Below, in pieces: positions 32,697-46,625 of a DNA stretch of 64,000 nucleotides; positions within the stretch are counted from its first letter, which is position 1, and every line of letters begins with the position of its first letter. The stretch is from Closterium sp. Naga37s-1. Taxonomy: Eukaryota > Streptophyta > Zygnematophyceae > Desmidiales > Closteriaceae. The stretch lies in contig CANJKZ010000084.1 of the NCBI GenBank assembly GCA_947471745.1, forward strand, positions 1,286,501 through 1,350,500, given 5' to 3'. Below the pieces are notes generated by a model. The model saw nothing but the letters and a program-made list of their open reading frames with translations. It ran no database searches and was not told the DNA's origin. A program made the position numbers and the translations under genes.

Positions 32697-33075
32697 CGCG
32701 AAATTTCATCTAGGGAGAAATTTTCGCGATATTCTTCAATATTGCAGCTACTCGTTAACGACTATTATGACGAATTCATAAGAAAGGGGGGTGTTATAGA
32801 AAATCAGCAAAAAAAGGGGGTATAGTAGAAACGAGGTCTATCATAACACCCACCAGGGCTGACGTTTCGTTTTAGGCCACCCTGATTTCTGGAAAAAAAT
32901 TCCCCCTCTATTATGATCGCACATTTTTCACAGGGAAGCTACCCTGATAGCTCAGTGTCGAACAAAATGCTAGTCTGATCCGTCAGGGTTCACAGCTCAA
33001 AATCAGGGTTGCTATTAACATTGCACTACACTTCAAAATGACTGATACAACTTCAACTTTCATACACTACACTAT

Positions 33076-36000
33076 CTAGTGCACGGGTTTGTCAATGAAG
33101 TACACCTCCTCTACGTCCTCATCGTCTGACAGGAAAGAGTTGTCCTCCTCTTCCACGACCTCCTGATCGTCGCCCAAGTCCTGTTCCACTTCATCGTCCT
33201 CCTCCTCCTCCTCCCCCTCGTCCTCGTTCTCCCCCGCAGTTCCAGCAGCCACAGCTTCACCCTCCTTCTGCTTCCCCTTCCTCTCCCTCTCTGCCACGGC
33301 CAGCTTCAGGCTCTTCACAGGGCGCCTCCTCCGCATGGACCTCCACACCTCCAGTGCCTCCGGCCATTCGATCTCGTACTTCAGGAGCGATATCTGCATC
33401 AGCTCCCCCAGACGCGCGTTGCAGAGCGCTCCACGCACCCAGGATTTGATGATGTTCTGCCTGGAGAACCCCCTCTCGCACTCCACGGTGGAGAGGGGAA
33501 GCACAGCCAGCGCCTGCCACAGCAGGATGAGGTTGGGCCATCTCCTGCCAGGCACATTCGAAACACAACAAAACATGTAAAAGTATCAACAAGTTAATAA
33601 ATCAACAAGTTGGAATTCAACATGTTAATAATCACCAACATAAAAATCAAATAGGTAAAAAACTCGTACGCATGCAGTGGCCTACCTCTTTGAGTCTACG
33701 CTCCCAAGAAAGTTGTGAAGGCCCTGGGCGAAGCTCTCCATCTCATGGTGTGACTCCATGATCGCGCAGAATGTCGGGATCTCCCTCTCTGCTGCTTTGA
33801 TGTCGAATCCCGGCAGCTTGTGGCGGAAGAGCCTGCTGCATCCGTGCAGCCACTCCTTGCACTTCTTCTCTCGCTGGGCCTTGATCTTCGGCCACTTCCC
33901 CGCCCGGAACAGCTTCGTCGGGCCCAGCTTCCCAAGGTCATTCAGCCGTTCGTTCAGGTTGTCCACGCAGTCGCGGGCAAATTGGCGGCACAGCTTCACG
34001 CAGTCTGCGTAGGTGCTTCCCTGCTTGTGGCCCTTCAGCTTCCTCTCATGCATGGTATAGAGGTGGTTGATTGGGCGTCCCTCTCCGTCCACGCCTCGAA
34101 CCCGGACCTGCTTGCCTCCACCCTCCTTGTGGACCTTGAGGAAGTTTACCAGCCAGCTCTTGCCCTCGCCCCCGAACGGTTTGTTTGTCGTCAAGTAGCG
34201 CTCCGTCAGGTCACCCGTGGTGGACTCAATAGTCTTCGAAATCTCAGTCACATCCAGCTGTCACACATGCAATCAACAACAGGGAGTAGGATTAGCAAAA
34301 GTGTAGGATTACACTTCCCATCTCAACATTATACTAGCATTCAATCTCACCTCACGCCTCTGGAAGCAGCGGTTGAGGTCGTTCATGTCGGCCAGAATGT
34401 CGGCCAGGAAAAACAAACAGAACTGGAACTTGTAGCACGTCACAATCTCGTAGGCCTTGTGGTTGTGCTCCCAGAGCAGCACGATGCAAGCGCCGAGGAC
34501 CTTGCACAGCCTGCGCACCGCATCATCTCGTGACAGCCATCGAACCGTGTGGATTCCTTGGACCTCGAGGTTTGTCTGGTAGATCACTCGCTAAAGGTAC
34601 TTGAAGCGCTGACTCCACACGCTTGAGTTTCCGAGAAGCGTCGCCACTGTGCGCACCACCTTGTCGACCATGCCAAGGTCCTTGTTTGACTCAGCGGCGT
34701 CCTTCACAGCCAACGCCTCACTGTAGGATGCAGGGAATACAAATCAAGAGGTAATTGGTTAATCTTATACGTAGAAAACCACACCAACTAGAAAACTTGA
34801 TACACACCGGTGGGCGATGCAGTGGCATGAAAACAGGTGCGGAACGTGTTCCCGAAGACGCGCCACCAATCCGTTTTCTTTCCCGGTCATGACCGACGCA
34901 CCATCCGTGCTGATGCCGACGATCTTGGACACATCGACGGCTGCGGAGCGGAGATGGTTCAGAAGCACCTCGAACAGAGACCCTGCATCACACCGCTCAA
35001 CCGTCAGCAATGTAAAGAACTCGCATGCGATTTGGCGATTCTTAAAAAACGTAAGGTACACAATCATGTGTTTCCCTCGTGTTCGGTCTGTGCTCTCGTC
35101 GCACTGAATGCCCAGGAAGGGGGATGCCAGGATGTGGTCCATCTGGACCCGAGTGAGGTATGTACTGATGCTGTGAACCATTTGTTGGAACCCGTATCTG
35201 CACAGAGGAGAATAAAATGGTCAGGATCGTAATAAAAAAACCACACGTCACATATGTCCAGCTGCAATCTAACGGTAAGATTAAATACCGTGTGAGATAC
35301 ACGCCGTAAGATTGTCGAGGAATGTCTGGCGTGTCCTGCTCCGCAAGATGCCGCATCAGCTTCGGAAACATGCTAATCGGCGCGTCGCACTGGCACAGGA
35401 ACTGCGTAGACCGCATGAGACGAATCGCGCGCCGCCCCTCGACGTCGGAGTTGATGAAGTCAAAAATCGCCTGCTGGCCCTCGCGGATGCCCGCCGCAAG
35501 CTTCAACTGCCGATTCACCGCCGCCTTGTGTGCGTCCGTATGCTCGTGCGCCCTGAACGACTGCGTCTGCAAGTCACGGCCACCGTCGTCACCTTGCATG
35601 GCGTACCTCGTGTTCCCCTTCGCGTACGACATGCAGATGGAGCACTTCACGTATGGAAAACCGTCCTTGGTCTTCCTAAACACCAGCCAGGAAAAGTGTT
35701 GCGACCACTTCGTCTCGTAGTTAATACTCGCCTCAAGGTACACCTGCTCTCGCAGCTGCATCTTGGTGAGTGCGGGCGAGCCGGTATCCGCGCGCACAGG
35801 GATGTCAACTTCCTCCGGTTGCTCAGCTTCTTTGTCATTGTTAGGCGGTGGAATACGGCGGCCTCCAACGACCAGAGTACTCTGCGCCCACTTCCCATTT
35901 CGCGCTCGCTTGGGAGTGGAAGAAGCCGACGGCGGGCCAACAGACACACGCACCGTGCTTGGAGTGGGGCTAGGCGATGGCGGTGGGGGATCTTTGCTGC

Positions 36001-36265
36001 AAGAAGCAACAGCCGGGGGTAGAGTGAAGGCGACAGGATGTGGAGAATCAGAAGGAGTAGGGGTTACTCTAGCAGCAGAGTCATGAACCATAGACCTAGG
36101 AGGTTCTGGTGTCACCGGAGCACCGGTAGCTCTAAGAAAATCGAGCCCAGACCGGGGATCATCTGATGCTTTCTCCGGCAAGGCTTGCGCTGTCGGTTTC
36201 GCCGGTAAAGGTGGCTCGTCAGGGCCAGTCTGAGGAGCATCTTCGTCGGCCGACAGGGCCTCCAT
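33076..36265 (-). pseudogene. hAT transposase, unit 2
   Basis: Exons 36265-35289, 35197-34808, 34720-34351, 34257-33686, 33544-33076. Identical to the unit 1 gene except for an Asp-to-Asn change in the N-terminal low-complexity region (PPPDNDK to PPPNNDK). The premature TAG is retained (34591-34593), so it predates the duplication. Confidence 0.9.
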
Positions 36266-36442
36266 GGCGGCGAGCTAGGGGAAAGATGGAGCGAGAGGAA
36301 AGTGTGATACTGAACGAAAAGCAGGAAGCGAAGGAAGCCTGGCTCTGGGTAGGGGGAAGGAAAGGAAGATTGGAGATGGCGGGGTCATCACGAAACCACC
36401 GCGGCGCGATGCCACAAGGTTGATGGCATGGCAACATTCGTC

Positions 36443-36478
36443 AATGAATTCGGCCGTAGATGCACGGCCGAATTCATT
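36443..36478. promoter_or_regulatory. Perfect 15-bp hairpin upstream of hAT gene, unit 2
   Basis: Unchanged copy of 13710-13745. Confidence 0.8.
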
Positions 36479-37053
36479 AAAGGACTGCTTAGCTGCCAAC
36501 GCATACTGTCAACATGCCGTTCTGGCGAATGGCAGAGGCATGCTGTGCATTGCGAGGTGCGCGTGGCAGCAACGTATCATAGATTTGGGTGCGTTGTCAC
36601 TGTTGACAGCTGTCTTTACAGCACGGTGTTGGAATTCGGTGTCGTTATTACGTCAGTCCAGCGCGTGAACGGGGTACCTCACATGGGGCCACGCGAAGTA
36701 ATGATTTCGCACAGGGGGGGGGTTATCGAAAGGAAACTTCGAGGAACCTTCGTCCCGATACCCTCGCATTCAGGGTCCACCGAACGCATACTCTGCATAG
36801 ACATAGTCCACAAGTACACTACTCTGAGTCTAGTTATAAGATTTCAGGGTTCGTTAAGTAACTTGTCTGATTGGATCAGAGTTCACAAGTAAAAAAAACT
36901 GAAATTGCAGGGCCCAGCAGTTGAGAAGCCTGTAATCACCCTGAAATCAGGGTAATTACCCTGATAAAATTAGCCCTGACACCCACCCCGCACAAGCTAC
37001 CCGGGGGTGTACAATTACGGGGGGTGTTTTGTCCGGGAGAATACGGTAGTATT

Positions 37054-37872
37054 TGTTGGTGCAACCCTACGGTTTGCACTCGGCTTGTTGTCCGTGTGCG
37101 TGAATGTGTGTGTGTATGGAATGGTATGAGGGCATGGGATAATATATATTTCATGCTTATAATTGTGTGTGAATGTTGAGTCATGATGTCGAGTGTGTGT
37201 GTCGAGTCAATAGCGAGTTATCGCTAGACGCGTGTTACGCGGTCGTTTGTGTCTCGCGCGCGGTTTCTATTTTGTCGTGCTCGGTTTCTATTTTGTCCTG
37301 TGTCGAACGTTCGGCGTGTCGCAGGTGTGTGCAGCAGACCCATCAAGAACTCAAGGATGAGTTTGTGATGAAGAGCCCGAGCCTTGGTGTCAAGCCTCAA
37401 GTGATTTCGAAGCTTGCCAAAAGGGTACACCTCAAGATATTGAAGATAGTTACATTACTTTGTGTAGTGTAACATTTCACTTGGTGTAGGCCCTAGTGAA
37501 GGGTAGTTTCGAGACCCTTCGTGGTTGGGGACAGTGTGGCACTGTTCCACATCACTGTACCTCGGCTCTTGGGGTTTGTAGGAGGTGGGAGTCATTCCCA
37601 ACTCGTAACTCTTCCTATCTTGTGTTCTAAGACTATAGTGGCTGCCATAGTACCGTTCGTTCAAACCGACGCCGTGTCGTCAATTCTTTATCAAATCGTG
37701 CAATCTAAATTGCTAATTGTAGACGACGTGAAGACGCTCCAGATCCAATTTGAATCAAGTCATTTGCAGCTGTGAGCAGAACGCTATCAACGTTTGAAGC
37801 CGCTGTGCAGAAATCCGTCTGTGCTCTCTATCTTTCGTTTTAGGCACATTCAAGCCTATTGTGACTATAACA
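37054..37872 (+). repeat. Solo LTR of copia family D, unit 2
   Basis: Copy of 14320-15138. The right target duplication reads TTATT instead of GTATT, a substitution after duplication. Confidence 0.9.
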
Positions 37873-38178
37873 TTATTTTTCTCCTCATTTGAGTTCATTT
37901 TAAGTTTGGGTAGGCAGGAAGAAATTGGGGGATCTTCGTTTTCTTGGGCTGCCTTTCTTTTGCGCTATAGATAATGGCATGATATTTAACATGACATTGT
38001 AACTACGGTATGTGGATTGAAAACAATACGAGGATAAGACATGTTTATGTAATATTCCACCATTCCCTGGAATACAAAACAGCAGCGAAGAGCTGAGGAC
38101 TACAATTGACTGGGATGCCTTACGTTCTCCCAAAACTTCCTGTTTGCTCCAACCTCTAGCTAGACTACCTACTCGAAA

Positions 38179-38294
38179 GTCTAGCCTAGACGTATCATTT
38201 CAACATGAAATAAGTGCGTTTTTGAGACATCTCAGGAAGTCTAGCCTAGACATCTCAGTCGTCTTTGAGACATCTCAGAAAGTCTAGCCTAGAC
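38179..38294. promoter_or_regulatory. Three GTCTAGCCTAGAC dyads, unit 2
   Basis: Unchanged copy of 15445-15560, again upstream of the NOG1-like exons. Confidence 0.5.
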
Positions 38295-38740
38295 ATCTCA
38301 TTTCAAAGCCGGCGCGCTTCGTCGGGCTGTCGGCTCCACCCGTGCGTGCTGCCATGCAAGTCGCCGCGCACTGCGGTGCAGTGCGGCTCACATGCCAGCG
38401 GCTCACATGCCGCCACGTGGAACCGACCCTGGCATCCCTTCCCTGGAGCCAGAATAGAAGCCGAGACCCTAGAAGCACTCGGTTCAGAATCACACGCGCT
38501 CGAAGCTATCACGCGCCTTCACGTGTCCCTTCGCGACTCGTGAGCGGCGACGGGCGACTTCCCGCTCGTCTCAGCGTCGTCGGGGTTGTCCCCTTCATCG
38601 CCGTCGTCGAGCGTCGCATGAGGGAGGTCGCACGGTGACGAGCGACTCACAGAACCGCCGTGCACGCCGCGACTGATGCGCGTGTCCCCGCCGCTACGAC
38701 CCGTGTTGCCCCCAATGCCGCCTTTACACGCCTCGCCTCC

Positions 38741-39700
38741 ATGCATGGCGCCGCTGTCGCACGCATCGACTCGTTCTGCATCTCCCTCCCACTCTCGACG
38801 TCCCTTCCCGTCCGTCGTTATGCTGCGCCTCCCCTCCGTGCCACTAAATCCGCCGCTATTGCCGCCGTTGAAGGCGCCGGCAACGCAGACAAATTAGCTG
38901 CTTCCCTCCCGCCCTTCCCCTCCCCATTCCCCGCATCCTCCCCCTCATCCTCCGCCGACGCTTCCGCCTCTTCCGCGTCTTCCGCCGCACCAGCTTCCCC
39001 GCCTCCCCAGAGCAAGCGGCAGTACGCGATCGGCGCGCTGCAGCAGCTGCCCGCCGTGTCGCCCGCTGCGGAAATCATCGGCATGGCGCTGCGCCGCGCC
39101 AAGCACGTGCGCGCGAGCAGAGGTGAGCGGCGGGCAGTGACGGGTGCGTGGTGCTGGCTTGCACGTGATGAGCGGTAGTGGCGGCAGCGGTGGTAAATTT
39201 TGCTCCATTGCTCCCTCTATCTTAGCCCTTCTGCACGAATCCCAGCCCCCCCCCCCCCCCCTCCCCCCCTCTTCTTTCCATCAAACGCGCACTCACACTC
39301 TGGCGTCTGGTCTGACATATTGACACCTGGTTTGTAACCCTTGACACTTGAAACCCCAAACCCGAAACTTGAAACCCGAAACCTGAAACCCTGTGTTGCG
39401 AAGCGAAGGGAGGTTGATGCATGATGTTGGGTGGGGGGATGGCGGGTTGGGACTTGCTTTGATATCTTGACTTCTTTTTTATGCGGTGATGACGGGTGGG
39501 TGGGTGGGTTCGTGCGTGCATGTGTGCATGTGTGCGTGTGTGCGTGCGTGCGGCATGCGTGTGTCCATGTGTGCGTGCGTGCGGCGTGCGTGTGTCCATG
39601 TGTGTGTGCGTGTGTCCATGTGTGCGTGTGTGCAGGCATAATGAATGCAGCGAAGAGGGAGAGGAGCAAAGGTGCGCAACAACTGGACTGCCTCACTAAG
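38741..39700 (+). pseudogene. NOG1/PDE318-like GTPase exons 1 and 2, unit 2
   Basis: Exons 38741-39122 and 39636-39700, copies of 16007-16966. Several substitutions lie just upstream of the proposed start (near 38620-38715), one making a stop (TGA at 38636-38638) in the upstream extension of the frame. This supports a start at 38741 rather than the far-upstream ATG. The conserved NOG1-like residues are unchanged. Confidence 0.68.
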
Positions 39701-39739
39701 GTATGTATGGCATGTGGGGCATGGCATGTGGGGCATGGC

Positions 39740-41974
39740 AGGTGACTGACACCCACCAGGTTCCTGGAGAACGAGGGGGTGTAGTAACCTATGAGAAACC
39801 CAGAAGGAGCCGCCGGACACGGGAGAGTGGTGGTGCTCTGGGCAACTACAGGTCCCACGGAGGGGACAGCCAAGGCGACAATGACTGGAGTGCGCAGTGG
39901 CGTGAGGTCAGTACAGTCGCGAAAGAAACTGCTGGACGCTCCAGAGTCTAGGGTGAATGAAAGCTGTGCAGGCTGTGAGGTCGCACCCGAGCCAACGACA
40001 AAGGCTGGTGCTAGACTAGTGATAGCTGCAGCTTCCACACAAAGACCCTCAGAGGCGCCTGGACTAGAAACTACGCACGCACCAAGACTGGAAACACAAG
40101 TCTCTACTTGTGCAGTGGGCAAGGGTCCTAGACTAGGTAGGTGAGACTCAACTGGTGAGGCAGCGCGCGGGCAAAGACGCGAGGGCCAGTGTGGTGTAAT
40201 AGCGTGAGGACCAAAACGCTCATGTCGGAGGTCGTCGAGGCGACGGTAGCAGCAGGACGCAAAGTGGTCAGGACTCCAGCAGGTGGTGCGAGCATCCGAG
40301 CTAGTCAGGATCCGGTACCCGCAGGGACCGACAACGCGCCCACTACTGGCTGAGCCGCTGCTGCAGGCGGTACTCTTAGGACCCTCAGGTCCCCACTGCC
40401 GGGAGTGCTGGAGTTGCTGTCGCTGCAGCTGAACCTGCTGCTGCTGCAGAACTCTAGCACACGCCATGGTAGGCACTAGAGACGGCCGAGCGCGGTGGGG
40501 AGCGGCTAGGAGCGGTTGCTGGCTACAGCCTATGGTGCTGCTGGTTGTGCTGGGGGCAGCCTATGCTACTGTTGGTGCTGCTGGGGGCAGCCAATGCTGC
40601 TGTAGGTTCTGCTGGGGGCAGCCTATGCTGTTGCTGGTGTTGCTGGGGGCAGGCTATGCTGCTGCTGGTTTTGCTGGGGGCAGCCTATGCTGCTGCTGGT
40701 CCTGGCGGTAGTCCAAGCTGCTGCTGGTTCTAGTGGCACGTCTAGAGCGGTGGGGAGCGGTTCTAGGCGATTCTGGGCAGTTTTGGGCGGTTCTGGGCGG
40801 TTCTGGGCGGTTCTGGACGGTTCTGGACGGTTCTGGGCGGTTCTGGGCGGTCCTGGGCGGTTTTGGGCGGTTTTGGGCGGTTCTGGGCGGTTCTTGGTGG
40901 TTTTGGGCGGTTCTGGGCGTAGGTTAGGGCGGCGGGTACAGGGCGGGACGGCGGGCCTAGGGTGGGGCGGGACAGGTGGGGCTGCTGGCGCGTTTCTAGT
41001 AGCTGCTGGCACTGCTGGGGCGTTCTTAGCAGTTGCTGGCACTTTCGGGGCGTTGCTAGCAGTTGCTGGCGCTGCTAGCGCGGTTCTAGTGGCTGCTGGT
41101 GCTGCTAGCATGGTTCTAGCGGCTGTCTGCACTGCTAGCATGGATATAGCGGCTACTGGCATTGCTGGGGTGTTTCTAGCGGTCGGTTTCAGGTGGGGCG
41201 GCGGGCACAGGGTGCGGGGAGGCGACGGGATGGGGACGGGAGGAGTCGGGGACGCGAAGCCGAGGGTGACGGGGACACGACGCGGAGGGCGACGGGGACG
41301 CGACGGGGAGGGGATGGGAGGTGATGAGGGCGCGACGCGGAGGGCGACGGGGACGTGACGGGGAGGGGACGGGGGGCGACGCGGGCGCGACTCGGAGGGG
41401 GACGGGAGTTGACGGGGACGGGACGGGGACGGGACGAGAGGTGACGGGGGTGCAACATGGAGGGCAACGGGGGACGCGACGGGGAGGGGACGGGGGCTAA
41501 CGGGGCGCGACTCGGAGGGGGGGACGGGAGGCGACGGGAAGGGGACGGGGTCGCGACGTGGGGGGGACCCGCGGGGGTCCCTTTCTAGCGCGATCTGACA
41601 GGCTCGCGGGGGCCGTTCTAGGTCGTGACATGGGGGTGACCTGCGGGAGTCCCTTCCTAGCGCGATCTTGCGGGCCCGTGGGGGCCATTCTAGGTCGTGA
41701 CGGGTGACGGGCGGGGCAAGCGAGCTGACGGGATCGACGGGGGGGCACTACGGGGGACTAGGCGCTACGGGTGACGAGGCACTACGGGCTAGGTCAGGGT
41801 ACGGGGCGGTGGGCCCATAGGATGTCATTGCTCTATACCATGTCAGAGTAACAACTGGTGAATGAATTGACTAAGGAAAATGAGAAACAAGCAAGATATA
41901 GAAAGCGTAACCCTAAACCTAGGAAAACATGAAGTACACCAACACAAATAAGCTATAACAAATATAGCTTGACA
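39740..41974 (-). mobile_element. Copia-C1 fragment, unit 2
   Basis: Copy of 17006-19239: gag end and protease 39740-40476, repeat leader 40494-41805, primer site 41830-41840 and 5' LTR 41841-41974. One extra G near 41648 shifts coordinates by one relative to unit 1. Confidence 0.85.
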
Positions 41975-42574
41975 AGGAGGAGCAGCAGCCACTGCAGCAG
42001 GTGCAGTTGCAGCCGCAGCAGTAGGAGAGGGTCGAGGAGGAGCCACAGCTGCAGCAGCAGGTATAGTTGCAGCCACAGCAGGAGAGGGCAGAGGAGGAGC
42101 CACAGCCGTAGCAGCAGGAGTGACAGCAGGAGTAGGTACAGCCGCAACAGACGCCGGAGGAGGCGGAGCAGCAGCGACAGGAGGAGCTCTCTGAGCCTAC
42201 ACCTGCACACTTAGTACGTAGCCCACTGCATTCTCCTCCTGTTCCTCCTAACCCGTCACTTTCCTCGTCTCCGTGGTCTCGTCGTCCTCTTCTCAGTCAT
42301 GCTGTGTCCCCAGTGTCTCGCCCGTCTCGTTCCCGTGCTGACGAGAAGAGGACACTGGGGTCAGTGTCTCACGACAGCCGCACGCACGCACACATAGCTG
42401 CCGCATAGACACACACATCAGCCGCGCGCGCAGCAGCGGCACCCCCAGCCACCAGCATGCCCGCAACCCTAATATTTCCCACACCCAGATAAGCAACCTG
42501 CACTCAACCACTCTCAACTGCACTCTACAGCACTCAACTGCACTAGACCATGCTAGCCGTACCTGAGTCTCTTG
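41975..42574. other. Unassigned stretch, copy of 19240-19839
   Basis: Same Ala/Pro-coding repeats and no gene. Confidence 0.4.
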
Positions 42575-44224
42575 CTATGGTGACTTCACGTGTCCCGATG
42601 TTCGATCCAGAGGGACGATTGGGGGGGGCTCAAGAGTGAGGAACAGCAGGGGGGAAAAGACCTCAGTACCTCGGTGGGGGCGACTCTTGTAGTAACAGAC
42701 AGACTCGTCGAACGTGACATCATGAGAAGCGAAGAACTGGTAGGTGACTGGGTCGTAAAACACCCAGCTGGAGGCGTCCAAAGGGAAGCCAAGAAAGAGG
42801 CAGGCACGAGTGTGACGAGACAACTTGCTCGCGCTAGGGGCGCAAACGTGAGCTAGAGAACCCCAGACACGGAAGTTAGCTGCTACGCCCGGAGAACCTG
42901 TCCAAAGGGAGACCGGCGTCACCCGTGGCCGTGCGTCAATGGGCCACAGGTTCAGGTGGTGCGCGGCGTAGCAGAGTGCCTGAGGCCACAAGAGCTGGGG
43001 GGCACCGGCATGGCACATGGAGGTCTAGGCAACCTCCATGACCAGGCCGATGCGTCGCTCGGCTACCCCGTTCTGCTGCGGCGAGGCTGGTAGCGTGTAA
43101 GACTGGATGATTCCCCGGCCCTGACAGAACGTCTCCAGGTGAGTGGAAGAAAACTCAGCACCACGGTCTGAGTGTAGGCGGAGCCCACCAGGCCCTGGGC
43201 GCCACCCCTCGCTAGTAGCCACGGCTCCAGGACAGTAGGCATGTCGGCCTTCTGTCGCAAGGGGAAAACCGTGGTGTAGCGGGAGTAGTCGTCCACCACA
43301 AACAGGAAGTAGCGCTCCTGACGTGGGCCAAGGACCGGGGAGGGGCCCCAGACGTCCAAGTGCAGGGTCTGGAAGGGAGCCGTGGCGATGGGGAACGAGG
43401 AGGAGTGAGGGGCAGCGCGTTGCCGACCCTCGACGCAAGGAGTGCACGGCGGCGCAGGCGAGCGAGGAAGCGGGGCAAGCGACTCTAGGAGACCTGAGAC
43501 CAGACGGTGTCGTGCCATCCTACTAAGACGTGGGAACGACGGGTGACCTAGACTGTGGTGCCAAAGGACTGATGGGTGGGTGAGGGACCGACAGTCGCAC
43601 GACACAGCAGCTACCTGACCTGACCTGACCCTGTGTGGTGGGACCTTGTGTGTAGTGAGTACAGACCAAGGCCCAACTCCCTGTGGAAAGTGGCCAAAAG
43701 TGCCCCAGTAGCACTGACTGTGCAGGAGGCAACAGGCTCATCCAGTGGAAAAATAGTGTCTACAGCTAGGTCGTTGAGGTGACTGACACCCACCAGGTTC
43801 TTGGAGAACGAGGGGGTGTAGTAACCTATGAGAAACCCAGAAGGAGCCGCCGGACACGGGAGAGTGGTGGTGCTCTGGGCAACCACAGGTCCCGCGGAGG
43901 GGTCAGCCAAGGCGACAGTGACTGGAGTGCGTAGTGGCGTGAGGTCAGTACAGTCGCGAAAGAAACTGCTGGACGCTCCAGAGTCTAGGGTGAATGAAAG
44001 CTGTGCAGGCTGTGAGGTCGCACCCGAGCCAGCGACAAAGGCTGGTGCTAGACTAGTGGTAGCTGCAGCTCCCACACAAAGACCATCAGAGGCGCCTGGA
44101 CTGGAAACTACGCACGCACCAAGACTGGAAACACAGGTCTCTACTCGTAAAGTGGGAAAGGGTCCTAGACTAGGTAGGTGAGACTCAACTGGTGAGGCAG
44201 TGCGCTGGCAAAGACGCGAGGGCA
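42575..44224 (-). pseudogene. Copia-C2 protease and integrase fragment, unit 2
   Basis: Copy of 19840-21489, with the same stops and frame break and the same abrupt junction to plus-strand reverse transcriptase at its right end. Confidence 0.85.
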
Positions 44225-45735
44225 TGTGGATCTACAAGGTGAAGTGGCCGCCTAGAGCACCATTGGTCTCCAAGGCGCGTTACATGGCAAGAGGCTTCAG
44301 TTAGCGCAAGGGAGTAGACTTCTTTCAGAATTTCTCCCCCACCCCAAAGATGGCCACTCTTCGAGTGTTACTGCACATTGCAGCAGCGCCACTACGAGCT
44401 GCACTCACTGGACTGCATTCCTTCAGGGTCGCCTCCACGAGAAGATCTTGCTGTGTCGTTTGCCTAGCTTAACTGGCTCATTCCCTGCTGGGACCCAGTG
44501 GCAGCTGCATTGACCGGTCTACGGCATGCGCCAGGCTCCCCGAGAATGGCTCGATATTCATCATAGGACACTAGCGTCACCTGGATTCTTCCCGTCGTCT
44601 GGTGACCCTTCACTCTTCGTCCGCCGCACTTTGACCCCGTTCTTTGTTCTGGTCTACGTCGACGACTTGGTTTTCACCACTCCTGGCAGGAGTGCCCTGG
44701 CCTCGGTGAAGGCCCAACTGCAGCAGAGGCACAATTTCACAGATCTTGCTGAGCTGCGGCACTACCTTGGCCTGCAGATCAACAGGGACAAAGCTACTTG
44801 CACCATTACGCTGACTCAGTCGCATATGGTGTAGTAGGTCCTTGAGCTGTTTGGCCTTCAGTTCTCTTCAACACATCCTCCCCCTCTTGCGATGGATCAT
44901 AAGCCAAACTCCACCTTGGGAAGAGTCATTTGAGCCTATTGGTCCATACCCAGAGTTGGTGGGTTGTCTCATGTACCTGATGACTCGCACTCGCCCGGAC
45001 CTCGCTTTCCCTCTCAGCATCCTGGCTCACTTTGTTGCGCCCGGGAGACACCAAATTGCTCACTGGTTGGCTGCTAAGAGGGTGGCAAAGTACCTAGGGA
45101 GTACGTCAGGCATGGAACTTGTGCTTGGAGGACGCCAGCCAGTTACACTCACCGAACACTCGGACTCGTCGTACGCTGACGACGCACAAACGATTCGGTC
45201 TACACATAGGTACTCCTTCAGCCTCGGGACAGGTGCTGTTTCGTGGAGGTCTACTCAGGCGTCGTTCATCTCTAGTTCTAGCTATGAGGCAGAGGTGTAC
45301 GCTGTGGCCATGGCCGCCCAGGAGTTCCGCTTGGTGAGTGGCCTCGCTCTCCTCCAGTCTTGTTCAGTGACAACATGTCTGCTATCATGCTGTGCGAGGT
45401 GCCTCGACTGGTTGAGAAGCGAAGCACATCCAAGTTCGTTACTTTCTTCCGTGCGAGTTGCAGCAGCGTGGCCTGCCCGCGTCGTACAGGTGGCCTCGGA
45501 GGCCAACACTGCAGATATCTTCACCAAGGCATTGCCGCCTTGAGATCACCACCGCTTCTGCACGCAGCTTTGCCTTATGCCTACAGGTTCTCATTTGGTT
45601 TCGTAGAGATGTGTGTCAAACTTATATGCTATAGTCTGTTTAGGCTGTAGTGGGGTAGTTCTTACAGGGTACAACACTTTTAGGTTTCCCATATGTACCC
45701 ACCTGCTTTCTAGTTCAGTCATTCATTCGCTCACA
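44223..45735 (+). pseudogene. Copia-C3 reverse transcriptase, RNase H and 3' LTR, unit 2
   Basis: Copy of 21488-23000, with the same TAG codons; LTR 45614-45735. A T-to-C change near 44905 removes one stop (TAA to CAA) present in unit 1. Confidence 0.85.
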
Positions 45736-45815
45736 ATGTGTTGTCTTGTACTCTTGCATCTCATTTTTTATGTATGTATACCTGCATGTGGACTGGCCTT
45801 GTGGCCCCTTGTTTG

Positions 45816-46625
45816 TGTTATAGTCACAGTAGGCTCCAATGTGCCTAAAACGAAAGATAGAGTGCACAGTCGGATTTCTGCACAGCGGCTGTAAACGTTC
45901 ATATCGATCTGGTCTCTGCTCTAAATGTCCTGATTCAAATACGATATGGAGCGTCTTAACGTCGCCTATACTAGGCAGTTTAGATCGCACGATTTCATTA
46001 AGAATTGACGACACAACGTTGGTTTGAACGAATGGCACTATGGCAGCCACTATAGTCTTAGAACACAAATTAGGAAGAGTTACGAGTTGGGAATGACTCC
46101 TAGCTCCTACAAACCCCAAGAGCCGAGGTACAGTGATTTGAGACAGTGCCACACTATCCCCAACCACGAAGGGTCTCGAAACTACCCTTCACAAGGGCCT
46201 ACACCAAGTGAAATGTTACACTACACAAAGTAATGTAACTATTCTCAATATCTTGAAGTGTACCTTTTTCGCGGGCTTCGCGATCACTTGAATCTTGAAA
46301 CCAAGGCTCTGGTTCTTCATCATAAACTCATCCTTGAGTTCTTGATGGGTCTGCTGCACACACCTGCGACACGCCGAATGTTCCACATACAACAAAATAG
46401 AAACCGCGCGACACATACAAACAACGAAAAAGAAACCGCGCGAGACACACAAACGACGACGTAGACACGCGACTAGCGATGACACACACACATTCGACAT
46501 CATGACTCATCATTCACACATTATTATAAGCATGAAATATATATTATCTCATGCCCTCATACCACTCCATGCACACACGCATGCACGCACAACAAGCCGT
46601 GTGCAAACCGTAGGTTGCACCAACT
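45816..46625 (-). repeat. Copia-D 3' LTR, unit 2
   Basis: Copy of 23081-23890, with one substitution near 46600. Confidence 0.85.

Larger units (their letters stand above)
32854..36978 (-). mobile_element. hAT DNA transposon, unit 2
   Basis: Copy of 10121-14244, with target duplications ACACCCAC at 32846-32853 and 36979-36986. Differences noticed: one C-to-T in the right TIR (36971), a 9-G instead of 8-G run near 36714-36722, and a few substitutions. Confidence 0.95.
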
